This document shows positions 25,151-34,325 of a stretch of 38,648 nt of DNA, piece by piece. The translations under genes and the position numbers were made by a program. The DNA lies in NCBI RefSeq assembly GCF_002154695.1, contig NZ_MTAV01000123.1, positions 1 to 38,648 on the forward strand, in the 5' to 3' direction. The stretch is from Nostoc sp. T09 (GTDB taxonomy: Bacteria > Cyanobacteriota > Cyanobacteriia > Cyanobacteriales > Nostocaceae). The notes beneath the pieces were generated by a model. That model was not told the DNA's origin. It did no database searches and worked only from the letters and a program-made list of their open reading frames with translations. Within the stretch, counting starts at the first letter, position 1; each line of letters begins with the position of its first letter.

Positions 25151-26221
25151 ATGTACGATGTCCTTGATTCCCGCTCGGTTCTAGAAGTGTTGCGACCAGT
25201 ACAAGACCCAGAACTCCAGAAAAGCCTGGTAGAACTGAATATGATTCGCAACGTCAAAATTGATGGTGGCAAGGTTAGTTTCACTTTAGTGTTGACTACA
25301 CCAGCCTGTCCTTTACGGGAGTTTATCGTTGAAGACTGTCAAAAGGCAGTGAAAAAGCTTCCAGGTGTAACAGATGTCAGCGTAGAAGTGACCGCCGAAA
25401 CACCCAAGCAAAAAAGCTTACCCGATCGCACTGGCGTTACTGGGGTGAAAAATATTCTGGCGATTTCCAGTGGTAAAGGTGGCGTTGGTAAAAGTACAGT
25501 AGCTGTCAATGTAGCAGTTGCTCTAGCGCAGACAGGTGCAAAAGTTGGTTTACTTGATGCCGATATCTACGGCCCCAACGATCCCACCATGCTAGGACTG
25601 TCTGATGCCCAAATTACAGTGCGCCCTGGCGAAAAAGGTGAAATACTCGAACCTGCTTTTAATCACGGTGTGAAATTAGTCTCAATGGGCTTTTTAATCG
25701 ACCGAGATCAACCAGTGATTTGGCGGGGGCCAATGTTAAATGGTGTAATTCGCCAATTTCTCTATCAAGTCGAATGGGGAGAATTGGACTATTTAATTGT
25801 AGATATGCCACCAGGAACGGGGGATGCCCAGTTAACTTTAACCCAAGCAGTACCAATGGCAGGGGCAGTAATTGTCACTACACCGCAAAATGTAGCTTTA
25901 TTAGATTCTCGCAAGGGACTGCGGATGTTCCAGCAGATGAACGTTCCAGTGCTGGGAATAGTGGAAAATATGAGCTATTTTATTCCCCCGGATATGCCAG
26001 ATAAACAGTACGATATCTTTGGTTCTGGTGGTGGTGAAAAAACTGCGGCTGAACTGGGAGTACCATTGTTGGGATGTGTACCCCTAGAGATTTCCACCAG
26101 AGTTGGTGGTGATAGTGGTATACCGATAGTCGTTGCCGAGCCAGATTCAGCTTCAGCCAAAGCATTAACTGCGATCGCCTTGGCGATTGCTGGTAAAGTA
26201 TCAGTTGCAGCCTTGACATAA
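25151..26221 (+). CDS. mrp: Mrp/ApbC-family P-loop ATPase (Fe-S carrier type)
   Basis: A 356-residue cytoplasmic protein of the Mrp/NBP35 family. Residues 1-82 form a MIP18/DUF59 domain (LEVLRPVQDPELQKSLVELN and TTPACPLREF). Walker A SSGKGGVGKST is at 106-116, switch I/Walker B at LLDADIYGPNDPTMLG and DYLIVDMPPGTGDAQLTLTQ. The segment that holds the CPxC Fe-S ligands in E. coli-type Mrp reads ENMSYFIPPDMPDKQYDIFG here, with no cysteine, so this copy may not bind a bridging cluster there. Remaining cysteines are at 53, 63 and in LLGCVPLE. The chloroplast homologue HCF101 also lacks this pair, as far as I remember. It is followed after 100 bp by rodA. Confidence 0.9.
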   Translation: MYDVLDSRSVLEVLRPVQDPELQKSLVELNMIRNVKIDGGKVSFTLVLTTPACPLREFIVEDCQKAVKKLPGVTDVSVEVTAETPKQKSLPDRTGVTGVKNILAISSGKGGVGKSTVAVNVAVALAQTGAKVGLLDADIYGPNDPTMLGLSDAQITVRPGEKGEILEPAFNHGVKLVSMGFLIDRDQPVIWRGPMLNGVIRQFLYQVEWGELDYLIVDMPPGTGDAQLTLTQAVPMAGAVIVTTPQNVALLDSRKGLRMFQQMNVPVLGIVENMSYFIPPDMPDKQYDIFGSGGGEKTAAELGVPLLGCVPLEISTRVGGDSGIPIVVAEPDSASAKALTAIALAIAGKVSVAALT

Positions 26222-26321
26222 GAAATTTCAATTCTTTCTGGTTCCTGGGTCACAGCCTAGGAATACAGATTTTTAGTACTCACTAAACTTAAAATCTACA
26301 AGTTAAAGTCTAAACTCACAC

Positions 26322-27638
26322 ATGTTGTTAAAAAGTTCGCTCCCCAAAATTCGTTGGAAGAATTGGGTAAAACCTTGGCAGCAAGTAGATTGGTTACTAT
26401 TTTGTTTGCCTATTGCTGTCAGTATCTTTGGCGGCATCATGATCTTAAGTACGGAACTTAAGCAGCCAGTCACTGACTGGTGGTGGCACTGGCTAGTAGC
26501 GAGTATAGGTGTGTTGATCGCATTGTTTCTAGCTCGCAGCCGTTACGAACATTTGATTCAATGGCATTGGGTAACATACGGACTGACAAACTTTAGCCTA
26601 ATGGCCGTGATGATCGCTGGTACCAGCGCTAAAGGGGCACAACGATGGATTAATATTGCCGGTTTTAACGTCCAACCCTCAGAATTTGCCAAAGTGGGTA
26701 TAATTATTACCCTTGCAGCTTTGTTACATAAACGCACAGCTTCTACCATCGAAAGCGTTTTTAGAGCTTTGGCAATCACTGCCATTCCCTGGGGATTAGT
26801 ATTTTTGCAACCAGATTTGGCAACATCATTGGTATTTGGTGCGATCGTCTTAGGGATGCTTTACTGGGCAAATGCCAACCCAGGCTGGTTGATTCTGATG
26901 ATTTCTCCTATAGTTGCCGCTATTTTATTTAGTATTTCTTGGCCGTTACCAGAACCCATCGTTTTGTTTAAAGAATTAACCTTCGGGCCATTAGGATTAT
27001 TTTGGGCTGGAGCGATGGCTATTGTTGGTTGGCAGACTCTCCCCTGGCGAAAATTTGGTCTTGGGGCCATAGGCGCATGGAGTCTCAATATGCTGGGTGG
27101 TGAATTAGGTGTTTTTGCCTGGAATCATGTGCTCAAAGAATATCAAAAAGACAGGCTCAGCGTATTTATAAATCCCGAACATGACCCTTTAGGCGCTGGT
27201 TATCACCTTATCCAATCTCGGATTGCCATTGGTGCTGGTGAAATTTGGGGATGGGGGCTATTCAAGGGTCCGATGACCCAACTAAATTTTGTGCCCGAAC
27301 AGCATACAGACTTTATTTTCTCTGCCGTTGGTGAAGAATTTGGTTTTGTTGGTTGTTTGGTGGTACTTTTTGTCTTCTGTTTAATTTGCCTCCGCCTACT
27401 GCATGTAGCTCAAACCGCCAAAGATAACTTTGGCTCGTTGTTGGCTATTGGTGTTTTGTCGATGATTGTATTTCAACTAATTATTAACGTTGGCATGACT
27501 GTGGGTTTAGCACCTGTAGCTGGAATTCCTCTACCTTGGATGAGTTACGGTCGTTCTGCCATGCTGACTAACTTCATTTCCTTAGGAATAGTAGAATCGG
27601 TAGCAAACTTTCGCCAACGGCAGAAGTATTATTCATGA
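26322..27638 (+). CDS. rodA: RodA/FtsW/SpoVE family glycan polymerase
   Basis: A 438-residue membrane protein of the SEDS family, glycosyltransferase of peptidoglycan in the elongasome. Visible parts are a first helix (WLLFCLPIAVSIFGGIMILS), the ILIALFLAR loop, the conserved GTSAKGAQRWINIAGFNVQP and SEFAKVGIIITLAALL, and the signature NPEHDPLGAGYHLIQSRIAI plus LPWMSYGRSAMLTNFISLGI near the C-terminus. The canonical SYGGSS reads SYGRSA here; I recall the same in other cyanobacterial RodA proteins. RodA is preferred to FtsW because it is isolated from division genes, but this is inference. It follows mrp by 100 bp in the same direction. Confidence 0.85.
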   Translation: MLLKSSLPKIRWKNWVKPWQQVDWLLFCLPIAVSIFGGIMILSTELKQPVTDWWWHWLVASIGVLIALFLARSRYEHLIQWHWVTYGLTNFSLMAVMIAGTSAKGAQRWINIAGFNVQPSEFAKVGIIITLAALLHKRTASTIESVFRALAITAIPWGLVFLQPDLATSLVFGAIVLGMLYWANANPGWLILMISPIVAAILFSISWPLPEPIVLFKELTFGPLGLFWAGAMAIVGWQTLPWRKFGLGAIGAWSLNMLGGELGVFAWNHVLKEYQKDRLSVFINPEHDPLGAGYHLIQSRIAIGAGEIWGWGLFKGPMTQLNFVPEQHTDFIFSAVGEEFGFVGCLVVLFVFCLICLRLLHVAQTAKDNFGSLLAIGVLSMIVFQLIINVGMTVGLAPVAGIPLPWMSYGRSAMLTNFISLGIVESVANFRQRQKYYS

Positions 27639-27815
27639 GTCAAGAGTCTAGGGAAGCCACTGCGTCCTTGGGGTTTCACGTCACTTCCTACAACAGGAAC
27701 CCCGCTCCCCAAGTTGAGCAGGTGGCGTTCAATGGACAAGAAACTATGGACTTTTGACTTTGGACTCCTGACAAGTATTAAGCTATATAACAGGAAATAA
27801 GCGAGGATAAAAATC

Positions 27816-28010
27816 ATGATCCTGCCTGGAGCAACTGTTCGCGTTAAAAATCCCGCAGATATCTATTATCGCTATGAGGGACTCGTACAGCGGGTGAGTG
27901 ATGGCAAGGTAGCCGTGCTATTTGAAGGTGGTAACTGGGATAAATTAATTACCTTTCGCTTGAGCGAATTGGAAACTGTAGAGACCACAGCCAAGAAAAA
28001 AGGTAAATAA
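27816..28010 (+). CDS. ndhS: NDH-1 subunit S (NdhS)
   Basis: A 64-residue protein beginning [20 protein letters not shown] with the SH3-like DUF3252 pattern, [20 protein letters not shown] and [13 protein letters not shown]. This is the small ferredoxin-binding subunit S of the photosynthetic NDH-1 complex, the counterpart of CRR31 in chloroplasts, used in cyclic electron flow at the thylakoid. Length agrees with other NdhS. No other ndh genes are nearby; in cyanobacteria ndhS is usually isolated. Confidence 0.8.
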   Translation: MILPGATVRVKNPADIYYRYEGLVQRVSDGKVAVLFEGGNWDKLITFRLSELETVETTAKKKGK

Positions 28011-28015
28011 TTACT

Positions 28016-28068
28016 GGTCATTAGTCATTTGTCATTTGGCAAATACTAATGACTAATAACTAATGACC
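28016..28068. repeat. Inverted repeat after ndhS
   Basis: GGTCATTAGT (28016-28025) and ACTAATGACC (28059-28068) form a perfect 10-bp inverted repeat, with extra GTCATT and AATGAC units between. It is a common Nostoc heptad type. It could end ndhS transcription, but no T-tract follows. Confidence 0.55.
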
Positions 28069-28085
28069 AATGACAAAAGACTACT

Positions 28086-28742
28086 ATGCGCCTTCCTCTA
28101 CCACAGTTTGCCACTGGCGATCGCCATCCTAACCATATTGCCGAGGTGATTGAAACTACTACTACGGAGTTTCTAGCACAGTGCTTGGAACCGGAAGACT
28201 TAAGTTTTCCCCCCATGCCTCCCTTTGGTAGCTGGGTTTGTTCTATCGATGAAGAATCGGGCAACCAAATTTATGCAGTGGTGTACTATGCCACAACAAT
28301 GCCTATAGATTCCGTACACCGTGCAGTGGCCTTGGGGTTATCTTTGCAAGACTTGCGAGAGGAACAACCCCAGATATTTGCCATGCTCAAAACTGAATTT
28401 CGGGCCGCGATCGTGGGATTTGAACAGCCGTCTCATGCCCAAGGTTATAGCCAAAGAGTATATCAATATTTACCACCCCGTCCTCCGCAAATTCATCAAG
28501 CCGTTTATCGCTGCGACCCAGAAACAATTGTTAAATTTACTGAAGAATTAGATTTTTTGCAGACACTACTTTCTATTAAAGGAGCACCGATAGAGTCTTT
28601 AACGGCGGCTGCCATTCGAGAGGTTTATCAATTACGTAAAGCCGACCGCAAATGGCTAATCAAAGCCGGACGAACCCTGAGTTTGCTGTTGAAAGATGAC
28701 TATGATCGCTTACGGTTTATTTTGAGTCAGGTTCACCCATAG
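28086..28742 (+). CDS. Probable HAS-barrel-domain protein of unknown function
   Basis: A 218-residue soluble protein. The first 100 residues are beta-rich (NHIAEVIETTTTEFLAQCLE, PPFGSWVCSIDEESGNQIYA) and resemble the HAS-barrel domain found at the N-terminus of HerA-type ATPases, here without an ATPase. The second half is helical (QTLLSIKGAPIESLTAAAIR, KADRKWLIKAGRTLSLLLKD). The family is common in cyanobacteria and has no assigned role. It follows ndhS by 75 bp and is 139 bp upstream of the antiporter gene. Domain assignment is from memory. Confidence 0.6.
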   Translation: MRLPLPQFATGDRHPNHIAEVIETTTTEFLAQCLEPEDLSFPPMPPFGSWVCSIDEESGNQIYAVVYYATTMPIDSVHRAVALGLSLQDLREEQPQIFAMLKTEFRAAIVGFEQPSHAQGYSQRVYQYLPPRPPQIHQAVYRCDPETIVKFTEELDFLQTLLSIKGAPIESLTAAAIREVYQLRKADRKWLIKAGRTLSLLLKDDYDRLRFILSQVHP

Positions 28743-28881
28743 GTGGTTTCTCAACAATTACCTAGCTAGTGTAAGTTAAGTTTTTTTAAGTTTTACTCAA
28801 GGTAACTTTTGCAGTTATATTGATCGGGCAATTGCCCTTAAGGTAATCGCAGCTTCACTATCGCCCTTTCAAGTTCTACCT

Positions 28882-31017
28882 ATGGAACTCATTTCACAAG
28901 TTCTTGCACTGGAACCAACCTCCCAAGTTCTTGGCAAGGAACCAATTGTTCCCTTTGCTATTTTGCTGGTGGTTATCTTAGTGGTGCCGATTCTGTTCGA
29001 GCGACTCAGACTACCAGGATTAGTAGGTTTGGTTTTATCTGGGGTAGTACTTGGTCCCTCAGGCTGGAATTTATTCCAAACTGAATCAGAAAGCATGAAC
29101 CTGCTAGCAGATATTGGGCTAGTTTACTTAATGTTCGTAGCAGGACTAGAAGTTGACTTAGAGCAGTTCTATCGTCAGAAAAATCGCTCCTTAGGTTTTG
29201 GTACCTTCACTTTTAGCCTCCCCCTAGTCATGGGAAGCTTGTTAGGGCAAATTTTTGGCTTTGGTTGGATAACATCAATATTAATTGGCTCATTGTTCGC
29301 CTCCCATACTCTCTTGGCATATCCAATTATTAATCGCCTAGGAGTTGTTAAAAATGAAGCCGTTACCGTTACTATTGGAGCCAAGGTTGTTACTGATATT
29401 GGCGCTCTGCTGATATTAACTGTGTGTGTAGCTTCCACTAATACCGGAGTATTTAGCTTAGCAAAGCTACTAACTTTGTTGGGTTGGTTAACTATTTACT
29501 CTGTTGCGGTTTTAGTCGGCTTTGATTGGGTTGGCAAAGAATTTTTTCGACGATCTGGAGGGGAAGAGGGCAACCAATTTTTATTTGTGCTGCTGACTGT
29601 GTTTCTAGCTGCTGTGGGCGCTCAATTAATTGGGGTAGAAAAAATTATTGGAGCCTTTTTAGCAGGTTTGGCCGTCAATGAAGTTTTGGGCGAAGGACCA
29701 GTCAAAGAAAAAGTGGTGTTTGTTGGCAGTGTGCTATTCATCCCTATTTTCTTTGTTAATTTTGGTTTGCTGATTGATGTACCCAGTTTTACCAAAAGCA
29801 CTACTAATCTTCAATTGACGCTCCTGTTGGTGTTTGGTTTGATTGCCAGCAAATTTATTGCAGCTTTCTTAGCGAAACTGTTATACCGCTACAATTGGCA
29901 GGAAATGCTAACAATGTGGTCGCTATCAGTTCCCCAGGTGGGGACAACATTAGCAGCAACATTAGTCGGGTATCGAACTGGGTTATTGTCATCTGAAGTC
30001 TTAAATAGCATTATTGCTGTGATGCTCGTTACATCAACCTTGGGACCATTGCTTACTAGTCGGGTAGCTGTTGGGTTGGCTTCATCAGCCGCTACGGAGC
30101 CACCACCATCAACCCAACCGGAGCCAAAAATAGAAGAAATTAGCACCGCTTTCACTATAGTTGTACCCATCTACAATCCCCAAACTCAGCAGTATCTGAT
30201 TGAACTGGCAACATTATTAGCACGCCAAGCAAATGGCAGAATTATACCTTTAGCGATCGCTACTGCTGCTGCGCATATGGATGCACCACAGTTAGAAGCA
30301 TCTTTGCAGCGGAGTGAGCGATTATTGGCAAAAGCTACAGCACAAAGCCGAGTCTTGGGCGTGGGAGCAGAACCTTTACTACGCATTGATGATGCTTTTG
30401 CTCAAGGAATTAGCAGAGCAGCTCGCGAACAAAAGGCTAGTTTGATTGTTATGGGTTGGGGTAAACGCACTGGACTAAGAGCGCGTTTATTTGGTAACGT
30501 CATTGATAACGTTCTTTGGGCATCCCACTGTCCTGTAGCGGTTACCCGTTTAGTAGATGCTCCTAAGAAAATCCAACGGATCTTAGTTCCCATAGAAAAC
30601 TTAATGGCACCAACGTTGCAGCCTGTGCATTTTGCGCAAATGTTGGCAGATGCCAATCAAGCTCAAGTGACTGTCCTGAATGTCTGCGAGCGACGTACCA
30701 GTTCTAGTAAAATTGCGACTCGGCGATCGCATCTTGCTCTAGTAGTGTCTAAATTGGCTTTGCCAAATCCACCAGAAATTCAAATAATCGCCCATGAAAA
30801 TGTAGCCCAAGCGATTTTACAGGCAGCACGATTATATGATTTAGTTGTATTACCTTTTATACGCAATCGTACCAGTCCAGGTGGTTTAGCTATTAGTGAT
30901 GTTACAACTCAGTTGGCTAGTCAACTCACCTGCTCTATTGTCATGCTTGGGGAACCACAGCGCACGCAAACAGTAGTTCTTCCGACAGGAGTTCCTAATA
31001 CCACATCTACTATGTAA
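28882..31017 (+). CDS. CPA2-type cation:proton antiporter with universal stress domains
   Basis: A 711-residue membrane protein. The first about 400 residues hold 12-13 helices of a monovalent cation/H+ antiporter (CPA2/Kef type): PGLVGLVLSGVVLGPSGWNL, LADIGLVYLMFVAGLEVDLE, the GALLILTVCVAST region and GAFLAGLAVNEVLGEGPVKE. From about residue 430 the protein is soluble, with two universal-stress-protein-like halves: one around EISTAFTIVVPIYNPQTQQY and ASLIVMGWGKRTGLRARLFG, the other from QRILVPIENLMAPTLQP to the end. Such fusions are widespread in cyanobacteria and likely govern Na+ or K+ and pH balance; the ion is not determined here. There is no operon partner within 100 bp. Confidence 0.85.
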   Translation: MELISQVLALEPTSQVLGKEPIVPFAILLVVILVVPILFERLRLPGLVGLVLSGVVLGPSGWNLFQTESESMNLLADIGLVYLMFVAGLEVDLEQFYRQKNRSLGFGTFTFSLPLVMGSLLGQIFGFGWITSILIGSLFASHTLLAYPIINRLGVVKNEAVTVTIGAKVVTDIGALLILTVCVASTNTGVFSLAKLLTLLGWLTIYSVAVLVGFDWVGKEFFRRSGGEEGNQFLFVLLTVFLAAVGAQLIGVEKIIGAFLAGLAVNEVLGEGPVKEKVVFVGSVLFIPIFFVNFGLLIDVPSFTKSTTNLQLTLLLVFGLIASKFIAAFLAKLLYRYNWQEMLTMWSLSVPQVGTTLAATLVGYRTGLLSSEVLNSIIAVMLVTSTLGPLLTSRVAVGLASSAATEPPPSTQPEPKIEEISTAFTIVVPIYNPQTQQYLIELATLLARQANGRIIPLAIATAAAHMDAPQLEASLQRSERLLAKATAQSRVLGVGAEPLLRIDDAFAQGISRAAREQKASLIVMGWGKRTGLRARLFGNVIDNVLWASHCPVAVTRLVDAPKKIQRILVPIENLMAPTLQPVHFAQMLADANQAQVTVLNVCERRTSSSKIATRRSHLALVVSKLALPNPPEIQIIAHENVAQAILQAARLYDLVVLPFIRNRTSPGGLAISDVTTQLASQLTCSIVMLGEPQRTQTVVLPTGVPNTTSTM

Positions 31018-31389
31018 AATTACTTAAATAGCGAAAGTTTATTAATTTATCACTATCCTTTGCCTATCTTTAGATATATTGCCAAATAACCTTTCTTCTG
31101 GACCATAAGAAGTGACAGATTGAATTCTAAAAATACTTAATATTGTTGAAGATTTGATGAATTCTAGGCTCTGAAGCTACAATCTTCAAACGATGTTTGT
31201 TATTTTGCTAATGGAATTGTTCAAAAATTGAAACAACCTGTAACAAAATTATACCCGTAGGAAACTTGGTAAATCTAACAACATCTGTTTAGATAAACAT
31301 ATTCTTCTGGAATATTTTTTTACCTAAATTAGGTAATCAAAAAATACGCACGAGAGCTACTAACAAGATCTGTAATTATCTGGGAAAGT
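31018..31389. other. Spacer before the UDP-sugar genes
   Basis: This 372-bp AT-rich region should contain the promoter of the next gene and holds the palindrome at 31320-31336 described separately. No gene is visible. Confidence 0.5.
31320..31336. promoter_or_regulatory. Perfect palindrome, possible operator
   Basis: TTACCTAA-A-TTAGGTAA is a perfect 8-bp inverted repeat centred 62 bp before the UDP-glucuronate decarboxylase start, flanked by a T-run on the left and an A-run on the right. It could be a repressor site or a weak bidirectional terminator; no known box is matched. Confidence 0.35.
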
Positions 31390-32340
31390 ATGAGAATTTT
31401 AGTGACAGGCGGTGCCGGGTTTCTTGGTTCCCATCTGATCGACCGACTAATAGGTGATGGGCATGAAATTATTTGCTTAGATAATTTCTACACAGGTAAC
31501 AAGCGCAACATTCTTAAATGGATGGATCATCCATACTTTGAACTCATCCGCCACGACATCACCGAACCTATTAGGTTAGAAGTGGATCAAATTTATCATT
31601 TGGCTTGTCCTGCATCTCCAGTACATTATCAGTACAATCCCGTCAAAACTGTGAAAACTAATGTGATGGGGACGCTAAACATGTTGGGACTGGCTAAACG
31701 TGTGAAAGCTAGATTTTTCTTAGCATCAACTAGTGAAGTGTACGGCGATCCAGAAGTTCATCCCCAAACTGAAGAGTATAGAGGTAGCGTTAATCCAATT
31801 GGACTGCGTTCATGCTACGACGAAGGCAAACGCATTGCTGAGACTTTAGCTTTTGATTATTACAGACAAAATAAAGTTGATATTCGAGTTGTACGGATTT
31901 TTAATACTTATGGCCCTCGGATGTTGGAAAACGATGGTCGCGTAGTCAGCAACTTTATAGTTCAAGCTCTACGGGGTGAACCTTTAACAGTTTACGGTGA
32001 TGGTTCGCAAACCCGTAGTTTTTGCTACGTCTCTGACTTAGTGGAAGGATTTATCCGGCTAATGAATAGCGACTATGTTGGTCCTGTGAATCTGGGAAAT
32101 CCTGATGAATACACGATTTTGGAATTGGCACAGGCAGTGCAAAACCAGATCAACCCAGATGCCAAGATAAAATTTGAGCCACTACCTTCTGATGATCCAC
32201 GCCGTCGCCGTCCAGATATCACAAAGGCCAAAACCTTGTTAAATTGGGAACCTACCGTTCCGCTTGAACAAGGGTTAAAACTGACAATAGAAGATTTCCG
32301 CAATCGGATCAAAACTGATACAAAGCAGCTAGTTTTCTGA
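31390..32340 (+). CDS. uxs: UDP-glucuronate decarboxylase (UXS), SDR family
   Basis: A 316-residue short-chain dehydrogenase/reductase that converts UDP-glucuronate to UDP-xylose with internal NAD+. It has the Rossmann [10 protein letters not shown] (7-16), the [10 protein letters not shown] segment (31-40), the serine in [11 protein letters not shown] (111-121) and the active YxxxK in SCYDEGKR (Tyr143, Lys147). The combination [20 protein letters not shown] and EDFRNRIK is typical of bacterial UXS rather than of dTDP-glucose dehydratase. It lies 142 bp upstream of ugd on the same strand, which supplies the substrate. The product goes to cell-wall or exopolysaccharide xylose. Confidence 0.88.
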   Translation: MRILVTGGAGFLGSHLIDRLIGDGHEIICLDNFYTGNKRNILKWMDHPYFELIRHDITEPIRLEVDQIYHLACPASPVHYQYNPVKTVKTNVMGTLNMLGLAKRVKARFFLASTSEVYGDPEVHPQTEEYRGSVNPIGLRSCYDEGKRIAETLAFDYYRQNKVDIRVVRIFNTYGPRMLENDGRVVSNFIVQALRGEPLTVYGDGSQTRSFCYVSDLVEGFIRLMNSDYVGPVNLGNPDEYTILELAQAVQNQINPDAKIKFEPLPSDDPRRRRPDITKAKTLLNWEPTVPLEQGLKLTIEDFRNRIKTDTKQLVF

Positions 32341-32482
32341 TCGATGTCGAGCATCGCTCGGAACTTTCGTGCAGGCTTACTTATACGTAGTTTTAAACGT
32401 GTAGTATTTTACCTGTACATAAGTATTATGCTGAAAACTTCCGATATAAAAAAGAAACAGAAAAAATGAGGAGTTAAACGGA

Positions 32483-33874
32483 ATGCGTGTTTGCGTAATT
32501 GGTACTGGCTACGTTGGTTTGGTTACAGGCGCTTGCTTAGCTCACATCGGACACGATGTTATTTGTGTAGATAATAACGAAGAAAAAGTCAAGTTAATGA
32601 AGTCTGGGCAGTCACCAATTTTCGAGCCGGGACTCTCGGAAATTATGCAAACTGCCATTCATGCAGGGAAAATCGAATTTACCACAGATCTGGCTGCTGG
32701 AGTCGCTCACGGAGAAATTCTCTTTATCGCTGTGGGAACACCACCTTTACCAACAGGTGAAAGTGATACACGTTATGTGGAAGCTGTAGCCCGTGGTATT
32801 GGGAACCATCTCAACGGTGGTTATAAGGTAATCATCAATAAATCTACGGTGCCTATCGGCTCTGGTGACTGGGTAAGAATGATTGTTTTGGATGGCATTG
32901 CTGAACGCCAAAAAACACTAGTACCAGCAGGTGGAGTTGCAATTGAGGATAAATTGCCAGAGATTGCATCTCACTTTGATGTAGTCAGCAATCCAGAGTT
33001 TTTACGCGAAGGATCAGCAGTATACGACACTTTTAACCCCGATCGCATTGTCTTGGGAGGTAATAGCCAAAAAGCGATCGCTTTAATGAAAGAACTGTAT
33101 ACTCCCATCGTGGAACGCCAGTACGCTGAGGATAAATCTTTACCGCCCGTGCCAGTGCTGGTAACAGATCTTAGTTCAGCAGAAATGATTAAATATGCTG
33201 CTAATGCCTTTTTAGCAACCAAAATTAGTTTTATTAACGAAGTTGCTAACATTTGTGATCGCGTTGGTGCTGATGTTACTCAAGTAGCAAAAGGCATTGG
33301 TTTAGACTCTCGCATTGGTAAAAAGTTCTTACAAGCTGGTATTGGTTGGGGTGGTTCCTGCTTCCCCAAAGATGTAGCAGCTCTGATTCACACTGCTGAT
33401 GACTATGGCTATGAAGCCCAGTTGCTGAAATCTGCTGTCAGCGTCAATGAACGCCAACGGCTGATTGCTCTAGAAAAACTCCAGCAAGTCTTAAAAATCC
33501 TCAAAGGCAAAACAGTAGGTCTACTTGGTCTAACCTTTAAGCCAGATACCGACGATTTACGCGATGCTCCAGCACTTAACCTGATTGAACAGCTAAACCG
33601 ATTGGGAGCCAAAGTTAAAGCCTACGACCCGATTGTCTCTCAAACTGGTCTACGTCATGGTCTTTCCGGCGTGCTGGTGGAAACTGATGCTGAAAGATTA
33701 GCCGACGGCTGCGATGCTTTAGTACTGGTAACTGAATGGCAGCAGTTTAACACTCTGGACTACGTGAAGATGGCAACGCTGATGAATCACCCAGTGATTA
33801 TTGATGGTCGTAACTTCCTGAATCCTGAAACCTTAGTAAGGGCTGGTTTCCAATATGTAGGTATTGGTCGATAG
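32483..33874 (+). CDS. ugd: UDP-glucose 6-dehydrogenase
   Basis: A 463-residue NAD+-dependent enzyme that oxidises UDP-glucose to UDP-glucuronate in two steps. The Rossmann motif GTGYVGLVTG is at 7-16, IFEPGLSEIM and FIAVGTPPLP lie in the first domain, SSAEMIKYAANAFLATKISF in the middle, and GIGWGGSCFPKDVAALI holds the catalytic cysteine (Cys293). The third domain includes VGLLGLTFKPDTDDLRDAPA. GAGGAG lies 9 bp before the ATG. Together with the gene upstream it forms the UDP-glucose to UDP-glucuronate to UDP-xylose pair. A terminator follows at 33911. Confidence 0.94.
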   Translation: MRVCVIGTGYVGLVTGACLAHIGHDVICVDNNEEKVKLMKSGQSPIFEPGLSEIMQTAIHAGKIEFTTDLAAGVAHGEILFIAVGTPPLPTGESDTRYVEAVARGIGNHLNGGYKVIINKSTVPIGSGDWVRMIVLDGIAERQKTLVPAGGVAIEDKLPEIASHFDVVSNPEFLREGSAVYDTFNPDRIVLGGNSQKAIALMKELYTPIVERQYAEDKSLPPVPVLVTDLSSAEMIKYAANAFLATKISFINEVANICDRVGADVTQVAKGIGLDSRIGKKFLQAGIGWGGSCFPKDVAALIHTADDYGYEAQLLKSAVSVNERQRLIALEKLQQVLKILKGKTVGLLGLTFKPDTDDLRDAPALNLIEQLNRLGAKVKAYDPIVSQTGLRHGLSGVLVETDAERLADGCDALVLVTEWQQFNTLDYVKMATLMNHPVIIDGRNFLNPETLVRAGFQYVGIGR

Positions 33875-33910
33875 AAAATATTTTGTTAATTTCAAAATTC
33901 TATTAACTCA

Positions 33911-33937
33911 TCCCTCAGACTTCAGTCGGGGGATTTT
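33911..33937 (+). terminator. Terminator of ugd
   Basis: TCCC with GAC (33911-33920) pairs to GTC with GGGGA (33925-33933) across TTCA, and TTTTTTG follows. It starts 37 bp after the ugd stop. Confidence 0.78.
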
Positions 33938-34325
33938 TTGTTAGTAGTCACTGGCAAAGATTAGACTACCGCCCACAAAGGATGGGATTATCAAATGAGT
34001 AAAAAACAACTGACGTTGGGTGACGCTCGATAACCCGCTAACGCTGCGCTATCGTCTCCCCCTGGGAGAAGACTTGCTAACGCTAACGTCAGTTGCTTAT
34101 GGGGGAGAGCACGCCACTTGACGGCAGTTGCTAAGTACCTAAACAAAAATATTTATAGTCATTGCGAGGGGAGCGTAGACGCGAAGCGCAAAAAAATTTG
34201 CTCCTGACGGCAACGCAGTAACTATCCCTTTCACCCTTAGAACGAGTTTTGGCTTCCCACTGCGATTTGGGGATTATAAAGCAGTCCAGAAGACTCTAGG
34301 CAGCTTTTAATTTATTTTATAGTTA
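33938..34325. other. Repeat-bearing spacer after ugd
   Basis: The 388-bp spacer between the converging ugd and DUF2993 genes is largely made of dispersed repeats: the inverted-repeat element at 34007-34095 and a further patch GCGAGGGGAGCGTAGACGCG near 34165. No gene is visible. Confidence 0.5.
34007..34095. repeat. 89-bp element with 11-bp perfect inverted ends
   Basis: CAACTGACGTT (34007-34017) and AACGTCAGTTG (34085-34095) are perfect inverted ends of an 89-bp segment. The inside contains GCTAACGCTGCGCTATCGTC and CCCCTGGGAGAAGAC, close in type to the GCGTAGCGTCTCC repeats at 5349-5410 and 14716-14752. It looks like a MITE-sized unit without coding capacity. I see no clear target-site duplication. 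Confidence 0.6.
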
